DNA of 12,311 nt, taken from assembly GCA_016932295.1 (NCBI GenBank), contig JAFGDC010000356.1, positions 1-12,311 of the forward strand. Reading direction: 5' to 3'. This document shows, in pieces, positions 7,346 to 12,311 of the stretch. Within the stretch, counting starts at the first letter, position 1, and every line of letters starts with the position of its first letter. The DNA comes from a candidate division CSSED10-310 bacterium (GTDB lineage Bacteria > CSSED10-310 > JAFGDC01). A program made the translations under genes and the position numbers. The notes beneath the pieces are model-generated. The model searched no databases. It was given only the letters and a program-made list of their open reading frames with translations, and was not told the DNA's origin.

Positions 7346-8881
7346 CTATTCCGTCAGTTCATAGCATCGCACACCTACGCCGGTGCCACGCCATTCGCTC
7401 CTCATAACGCAGTGCGCATCGAACCAGGCCTGAACAGACTCAGCATTGTCACGGTTGCGGCCCGGTTCGAGGAAACACGAAAGAACCAGCCAGAACCGCC
7501 CGCAGCCCGATGCGGCATCTTCGGGAAGCCGCCGCATCTGTTCGGGTACGAGTGATGGCAGCGATGGGATGGGATATGTCCTGAAGAACATATCCAACGG
7601 TATCTCTCCCGCTGACAAACAGCTCTGTCCGAGGTCAGCCAGATGGTAGTACCTGAAAACAACGAACGCCGCGGTACACGTGTGACCGATGCAGTCGCCA
7701 GGCCGCCAACCCGCTCGTATGAAAGCGGCGGCACCGGCATAATCGTGCCGGGGATGCACACCGGGATTGCTCCTTCCCACCTGCAACCGGTTACCATATT
7801 GCGCTTTGTGGGCAAAAAGAAACATGACGAGCAGTACGGCCAGCCCGAGCCGCCGCCCCCGGGCGGAAGCGATCGTGCCCAACAGCCAGGCGACGATGAG
7901 CCAGAATCCTGGTAGACAAAACATGAAATACCTGGATACGAAGGCCGATTCACTGGTGATTCGAGACACCAGCAGCACGCCGACCGGCGGCAGGATGCAG
8001 ATGATCGCACCAACCCGCACGATCTCCGGCAGTCCGGCGCCGCGCCGGATGACGAACGCGACCGAGATGCATCCGGCAACCAGTACGGCAAGCCCTATCC
8101 CGAGAGTGTCCGACGCCCCGAAACCCACCAGCCACGCCTTCAACATGAACAAGAGATCCAGGGGTGAAGGCTGCGGCACCCACCACCCCTCGCTCCTGCT
8201 CATGGCGATCACTTCCGGCAGCGTGTTACTGATCAGCCACGGCAGACTCGCCCCGATCACGACGAGAACGGCCTTGAAAAACCCACGCAGCCGGCCGGGT
8301 CGCTCCCGATGATCACGCAGCAGGTAGATTGCCAGACTGGGCAACATGAGAAAATTCATGTAGTGCGTATGCACCAGCAAACTGGCGAAGCCGATGAACG
8401 GAATCATGCTCCGGCCTTCATTCATCTTCATGAAGGACCGCAATACCAGCGCCGACAACAACAGCGTCAAAGCATAGGACCTGATCTCCCTGGAATAGTA
8501 CACGGTGAACGGCGAACAGGCGAACAGCAACCCGGCCCGGACGCCGCCTGCCTTGTCCAGGTAACGGCGCCCCAGGAAATAGACAACCGCCACCGCGCCG
8601 GTCCCGAGGAGGACCGATACCATGCGGAGGTAGCTCATCTCCCTGCCACCCATCCACATCCATACTTTGATCGTGGCGGGAAACAGCGGCATGTCCACAC
8701 AGAAAGCGCCGTGCCGTGCGAACGATACCAGGTGGTCCGCCAGGTACACCGTCCAGACGTCGTCCTGCCACATATCGAGGCTGCGCAGTCCATACATCCT
8801 GAACAGCACCGCAAGACCCAGGATTCCGGCGAACGCCAGAATCTCTGTTGGACAGCGTCCCCGCGGCGGATCAGAAACCAT
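7346..8881 (-). CDS. Polytopic GT-C glycosyltransferase (PMT/ArnT-like, GT39/GT83 type)
   Basis: From ATG 8881 this is a 511-residue integral membrane protein with about ten or more hydrophobic segments in its first 360 residues and a soluble C-terminal domain of about 130 residues. An acidic DD motif (40-41, in MWQDDVWTVYLAD) lies in the first extracytoplasmic loop, where GT-C enzymes keep their catalytic or metal-binding acidic residue. The stretch YLGR-type FLGRRYLD, SPFTVYYSREIRSYAL (123-138) is a signature of bacterial GT39-like transferases. These move a sugar from a polyprenyl-phosphate donor to lipid, protein or glycan on the outer side of the inner membrane. The substrate is unknown. 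The start is uncertain: 8881 overlaps the preceding gene by 11 nt with a GGTGG/GAAGG ribosome site, while ATGs at 8905 and 8914 give longer overlap and weaker sites. It is co-transcribed with the gene before it. Confidence 0.85.
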   Translation of the reverse strand: MVSDPPRGRCPTEILAFAGILGLAVLFRMYGLRSLDMWQDDVWTVYLADHLVSFARHGAFCVDMPLFPATIKVWMWMGGREMSYLRMVSVLLGTGAVAVVYFLGRRYLDKAGGVRAGLLFACSPFTVYYSREIRSYALTLLLSALVLRSFMKMNEGRSMIPFIGFASLLVHTHYMNFLMLPSLAIYLLRDHRERPGRLRGFFKAVLVVIGASLPWLISNTLPEVIAMSRSEGWWVPQPSPLDLLFMLKAWLVGFGASDTLGIGLAVLVAGCISVAFVIRRGAGLPEIVRVGAIICILPPVGVLLVSRITSESAFVSRYFMFCLPGFWLIVAWLLGTIASARGRRLGLAVLLVMFLFAHKAQYGNRLQVGRSNPGVHPRHDYAGAAAFIRAGWRPGDCIGHTCTAAFVVFRYYHLADLGQSCLSAGEIPLDMFFRTYPIPSLPSLVPEQMRRLPEDAASGCGRFWLVLSCFLEPGRNRDNAESVQAWFDAHCVMRSEWRGTGVGVRCYELTE

Positions 8882-10670
8882 ACCCACCACCCTTCTCCGC
8901 GCCATGGAATTCATTGATCATTTCATCCGATGCGCCACCCGGCTCCCGCATCGATCTTGCTCGATAGATATGAAAATAAATCCAACCATTCCGGATGGCC
9001 CATCCTTTAATCCGTGCCATCAATTCATAGCCATCGAGAAATCCCTCGTTCCCCCGCATCTGTTCGCTGAATCCCGTATGCCCTCGAATCCTGCCGTTTT
9101 CGTACAGTTCGAGATTCAGGGTGATCCAGTCGGGCCGCCGAGCCAGCACGTACGTCACATCTGTCTTGTCATGAAGCAGGCCGGGCAGCCGCGCGATCCG
9201 TGTATCGATCAATCCGAGCGGATCGATCATGACGGCGCCGGAGTAATATCCGAGTCGCCCGATATTTTCCGCCGCCAGTACATCGCTCGAATCCACATGC
9301 TTGACGATCCAGTCAACCTCCTCATCATAAACGGAATGCAGGACCATGGCTGGTTCAAAACGGACCGCGGTGCCTATCACTGCCGTTCCGAACCGGGTTC
9401 CGACCACCCCCAGCAAAACCAGGCCCATCACCCGGATCATCCAGCGCAAGAGGGCCGACCGACGGGCGCGACACCACCGAACCACTTCCACCAGCACCTG
9501 CCCCCCCAGCAGCGCCACCACCGGTGATATCGCCTGGAAACGCCGGCAGGCGGGCATCCAATCGCCTCCGGAGAGCACCACGTACACCGTCTCCAGAGTC
9601 ACAACACCTATCATCGCCGGCAACTCACGCCGGGCGTCGCCCAAGTGAGCCGCCTTTTTGACGCAGACGAACAGGCCGATCGCCAGAAAGACGGCAGCAG
9701 CCGGACCGATGACGGAATCCCGCCAGCAGTCCGCGAGATAGGCAACGCCCAGCAGTAGTCGCCAGAGACCGCCACTCAGCTTGGCGTAGAAAGGGTTGGG
9801 CAGGACAGCGCCATAGTACATCAAGCTGAAGAGGCCATGACCGGCGACCGCCAGCGCCGGTGCAACCGCCAGTCGCCAGGAAGACGATTTCTCACGGATC
9901 AGCAGCGCCAGCAGCAACACTGCTGTTACCACCGCATCGGTGCGATTGAGAACCGCCAGGGCCAGGAGCAGGGAAACAGCCGCCTCCTTGTGGCGCAACA
10001 TCGCAATCACTGCCCCCGTGATGAGCAGGGCATGCAGGGACGTCTCCAATCCTCCGCTGGCCCACGAATAAAAATCCACGTTCATCAGCATCAGCGACAA
10101 CGCCCCGGCACGCTCCAGCGGAGAACGATCCGCCCCGACGAGATAGGCGGCCGCAACTCCAATCGCCCCGCATGCACCGGCGATCCCTATGACCTGTGAG
10201 GTGACCACAGGATCCGATCCTGCCCGCATCAAAGCCGCGAGCAACAAGATCCACAGCAGGTTGCTGTATCCTTCCACACGCTCGTGTTCATTGAAGACCA
10301 GGCCTTTACCCTGAGCGGCGTTGGCCGCGTAACGGTAGCTGATGAAGGCATCGTCCACCGGCGGCCGGAGAAACAGCAGCGAGCCGGCCAATGCACCCAA
10401 CAGGCAGCCGGTCACAATCAGGCGACGCCATTCCAATGTGAGCGAACACGGTTCCAGCCACCATGACGTGTGGTGCGACACCCCGCCGGCGCTGCGCAGG
10501 ACCACCGCCGCCACCACCAGGAAACTCGCCGCCGCCTGCAGAACCCACAGGGCGTCAACGGCACGACCGCTCAATTCACCATCCGGCGTCATGACCGCCA
10601 GCAACCACGGCACACCAATCCAAATCAAACCGAGGAGACTCAGCGCTGTGCAGACCGCAGCCAACCTCAT
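8871..10670 (-). CDS. Polytopic GT-C type glycosyltransferase-like protein (AftB/LphB-like signature)
   Basis: This 599-residue protein has many membrane segments between about 5 and 430 and a soluble tail from about 445. The stretch PPVDDAFISYRYAANAAQGK followed by GLVFNEHERVEGYSNLLW (103-140) is characteristic of a GT-C family that includes mycobacterial AftB-like arabinofuranosyltransferases and Legionella LphB-like proteins. Asp106-Asp107 are the likely catalytic or metal site. Further family marks are GGLETSLHALL (206-216), LPNPFYAK (290-297) and GGDWMPACRRF (368-378). The tail contains GYYSG and DPLGLIDTRIAR, also common in the family. Such enzymes use polyprenyl-phosphate sugars at the outer face of the inner membrane. 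Donor and acceptor here are unknown. The start is the ATG at 10670 with AAGGAG 5 nt upstream. Its 3' end overlaps the next glycosyltransferase, so the two form one unit and may decorate the same product. Confidence 0.87.
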   Translation of the reverse strand: MRLAAVCTALSLLGLIWIGVPWLLAVMTPDGELSGRAVDALWVLQAAASFLVVAAVVLRSAGGVSHHTSWWLEPCSLTLEWRRLIVTGCLLGALAGSLLFLRPPVDDAFISYRYAANAAQGKGLVFNEHERVEGYSNLLWILLLAALMRAGSDPVVTSQVIGIAGACGAIGVAAAYLVGADRSPLERAGALSLMLMNVDFYSWASGGLETSLHALLITGAVIAMLRHKEAAVSLLLALAVLNRTDAVVTAVLLLALLIREKSSSWRLAVAPALAVAGHGLFSLMYYGAVLPNPFYAKLSGGLWRLLLGVAYLADCWRDSVIGPAAAVFLAIGLFVCVKKAAHLGDARRELPAMIGVVTLETVYVVLSGGDWMPACRRFQAISPVVALLGGQVLVEVVRWCRARRSALLRWMIRVMGLVLLGVVGTRFGTAVIGTAVRFEPAMVLHSVYDEEVDWIVKHVDSSDVLAAENIGRLGYYSGAVMIDPLGLIDTRIARLPGLLHDKTDVTYVLARRPDWITLNLELYENGRIRGHTGFSEQMRGNEGFLDGYELMARIKGWAIRNGWIYFHIYRARSMREPGGASDEMINEFHGAEKGGGYGF

Positions 10671-10715
10671 GGCACTCCTTCACGATACGCCATGGAAATG
10701 CGTAAAACTTCATCA

Positions 10716-10743
10716 TGTTTACTACAGTTCGGGCTCACGTCAA
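10716..10743 (-). promoter_or_regulatory. Candidate promoter for the glycosyltransferase pair
   Basis: On the minus strand TTGACG (10743-10738) and TAAACA (10721-10716) are separated by 16 nt, about 45 nt upstream of the ATG at 10670. The -35 box matches 5/6; the -10 is weaker. It lies in the 240-nt divergent gap 10671-10910, which contains no supported gene. I could not find an equally good pair for the plus-strand lipoprotein gene in the same gap. Confidence 0.4.
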
Positions 10744-10910
10744 CTATTTCGATACATCATCCATCTCTTGAATCCGCCGATTCAGACAGCATTGACTGGA
10801 AGTACTATTCAAACCGAGCGAGGCACACCCAAGGTGATACCGGTTCGATACCACAACCCATGAGTCGGGCCGCAAAATGAACTTTTACCGTCCTGGGGGG
10901 TTCAATCCGT

Positions 10911-12098
10911 GTGATGAAGAGACTCAAAATCCTCCTGAATATCCTGTTATTGGTCACGGTAACCGGCTGTCGGCAACCCCGCCGGCTGAGCGAAGCGGAG
11001 CTGCGTGGACTGCTTGAACAGCTTCATGCGAACGATTCACATGCCATACTGGAGGCCTGGTTGTGGAGCGACGCGACCACTGAACTCGTGTTGAGCGACT
11101 CACTCAGCCTGCCTGGAGATACGGTGACAGCGCCGGCCGGACAATCGGCGCCTGGTGAATACGACATCCGAACACCTGCTGCGGCTTCAATGGGCTATGC
11201 CGGCTGGGGACACTGGGTACAGAGCATCTTGAAAGACCAGCCCCGGACCAGTTTCGCCACGGCGCACCTTGACGGAGGGCGCGCGCTCCACGTGGCCATC
11301 ATGCCGCGTCGCAGCGCCTCACCATCGCTGTTGGCAGCATTGTCGACCAGTGATACCGAGGCGCGGGCGCTCCACCGGCTCGATCGTTTTCTCCAACGCA
11401 ACCAGGCGATTCCCGCTGCCTGGTTGGAACCATCCGCAATCGGGCGCTGTCTGAATTCACTCGCCACGATTGCCGGAGTGCATCGAATGATCGCTCTGGA
11501 CAGGAATTCACTCACCGAGGTAGGTGGGTTTGTCACCATGATCGACCCGGAAGGTTCCCAACCGGTTCTGCGTTTTTTTCCCGTAGCAAGCGCGCATCTC
11601 GAGCTGACCAGTGCCATTTCGGCAGCGCGGCATGATACAGATGAGTCGCTTGCGCTCATCCGGGAACATCAAAACAAGTTCCTCCTGGTCCGGGATCAAC
11701 TTGCCGTCTTCCTGCGCGAGATCGAAGGATACACCGGAATGGCGCGGGTAAAACGCACCGACATGTTCGTGGACCTCTACCTCACCATGGCGCGACTCAG
11801 CTACCTGCCGTCCAGGCCGCTTTTCTACCGGCGCATCGCGGATGAAGCGCCGGAGGGTTATTATGTTGGGTATTTTCATGTTCACCCGGACGATAATCCG
11901 CCCTCGTTCGCAGATCGGACAGCCAGTCTGTTCACCCGCAACCTGGTGATCACCCCCACCAGCGGCGGGTTCCAGATCCATTTCCTCTACTACGGCTTCG
12001 GACTCGACCGAACCATCCACACGTTCGCGCACGAGGACGCAGGTACACCGCTCGAAGGCGAGGGTTCACCGACAGGTCTTCCGTTCAGCGGTGTCTGA
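10911..12098 (+). CDS. Predicted lipoprotein with C-terminal JAMM/MPN-like metalloprotease domain
   Basis: This 395-residue protein starts with a basic segment, a hydrophobic core and lipobox VTGC (17-20), so it is exported and lipid-anchored at Cys20. Residues 21-195 are helical/mixed and unrecognised. From about 200 the layout matches a JAB/MPN domain. TEVGGFV (202-208) resembles the E-x-CGLL strand that supplies the JAMM glutamate, and FFPVASAH resembles the following 'PxxN' strand. After a helical insert, YFHVHPDDNPPSFAD (321-335) gives the H-x-H-P...S-x-x-D part, and NLVITPTSGGFQIHFLYYG resembles the last strands. Predicted zinc and catalytic residues are Glu203, His323, His325, Ser332 and Asp335. 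The second His to Asp spacing is 9 residues rather than the canonical 10. JAMM enzymes are usually cytosolic isopeptidases, so an exported one is unusual. Start: GTG 10911 (GGGGGG 10 nt upstream) or ATG 10914. The coding region and lipobox are firm; the JAMM assignment is inference from motifs. Confidence 0.8.
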   Translation: MMKRLKILLNILLLVTVTGCRQPRRLSEAELRGLLEQLHANDSHAILEAWLWSDATTELVLSDSLSLPGDTVTAPAGQSAPGEYDIRTPAAASMGYAGWGHWVQSILKDQPRTSFATAHLDGGRALHVAIMPRRSASPSLLAALSTSDTEARALHRLDRFLQRNQAIPAAWLEPSAIGRCLNSLATIAGVHRMIALDRNSLTEVGGFVTMIDPEGSQPVLRFFPVASAHLELTSAISAARHDTDESLALIREHQNKFLLVRDQLAVFLREIEGYTGMARVKRTDMFVDLYLTMARLSYLPSRPLFYRRIADEAPEGYYVGYFHVHPDDNPPSFADRTASLFTRNLVITPTSGGFQIHFLYYGFGLDRTIHTFAHEDAGTPLEGEGSPTGLPFSGV

Positions 12099-12104
12099 GC
12101 ATCC

Positions 12105-12311
12105 TCACAGTTGGTATAAGCCGCCTTTGTAGGGAACGATGTCAGTGGCGGTAAAACACCGGCGCGCCTCGTTCAGCAACTGCCGGTAGTTGCCGTGGTA
12201 ACGGCGGGAAGGATGATTGAGCACCAGGCGCTTGACACCAGCCTCGGCGGCGAATGCACCGGCTTCGGCGGCGGTGAGATGGTTAAACTGCAGCGCCAGT
12301 TCACGGTCGGT
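12105..12311 (-). CDS. Metallo-beta-lactamase-fold protein, RNase Z-like, C-terminal end (cut by window edge)
   Basis: The last 68 codons are present, read from the right edge to a TGA at 12107-12105. The fragment includes FNHLTAAEAGAFAAEAGVKR then LVLNHPSRRY. This is the C-terminal pattern of the RNase Z/ElaC group, typically H-x-T-x-x-E-A-G-x-x-A-x-x-A-G-V-K-R-L-x-L-x-H-x-S-x-R-Y, where the last His is a metal ligand and the H-x-T motif is the exosite/catalytic element. The fragment ends KGGLYQL. Candidates are tRNA 3' endonuclease or a related MBL-fold hydrolase; the front of the gene, with the HxHxDH motif, is outside the window. It converges on the lipoprotein gene with only 6 nt between the stop codons and no visible terminator. 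Confidence 0.8.
   Translation of the reverse strand, partial: TDRELALQFNHLTAAEAGAFAAEAGVKRLVLNHPSRRYHGNYRQLLNEARRCFTATDIVPYKGGLYQL

Noticed and set aside
10748..10851. Two direct copies of TTCGATAC in the divergent gap
   Set aside because: Eight bases recurring once in about 100 nt, with unequal context, is weak evidence for a regulator site.
10693..10880. Possible small plus-strand ORF in the divergent gap (start MEMRKTSS)
   Set aside because: There is no convincing Shine-Dalgarno or recognisable protein, and it overlaps the candidate promoter for the glycosyltransferase genes.

Overview
This is a GC-rich bacterial chromosomal window with tightly packed genes, nearly all on the minus strand. 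Lipoprotein signal peptides with a lipobox, two type IV pilus retraction-type ATPases and two lipid-linked-sugar (GT-C) transferases point to a Gram-negative, envelope-rich bacterium. A proteobacterium or a PVC-type lineage would fit, but the sequence alone does not settle the phylum. I see no insertion sequence, tRNA, rRNA, CRISPR array or phage gene.

Layout, left to right. (1) 1-124: the first 41 codons of purM (purine synthesis), leaving the window on the minus strand, with an AT-rich likely promoter at about 197-214. (2) 352-2485: two tandem PilT-family ATPases, 13 nt apart, behind a good sigma70-like promoter (2665-2693) and a leader of about 170 nt that carries a perfect 8-bp inverted repeat. 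No other pilus genes are present. (3) 2712-7203: a probable membrane-quality-control module read in the order small lipoprotein, unknown 575-residue soluble protein, NfeD-type membrane serine protease, slipin/stomatin. NfeD plus slipin is a well-known pair, and the unknown protein ends within 45 nt of the nfeD start. (4) 7346-10670: two overlapping genes for polytopic GT-C glycosyltransferases. (5) 10911-12098: the only plus-strand gene, a lipoprotein whose C-terminal half carries what looks like a complete JAMM (MPN) metalloprotease motif. (6) 12105-12311: the C-terminal end of a metallo-beta-lactamase-fold protein resembling RNase Z, convergent with the lipoprotein gene.

The most interesting items are the predicted surface or periplasmic JAMM-like lipoprotein, the unknown protein placed directly before nfeD-slipin, and the two diverged PilT paralogues with different changes at conserved motifs.
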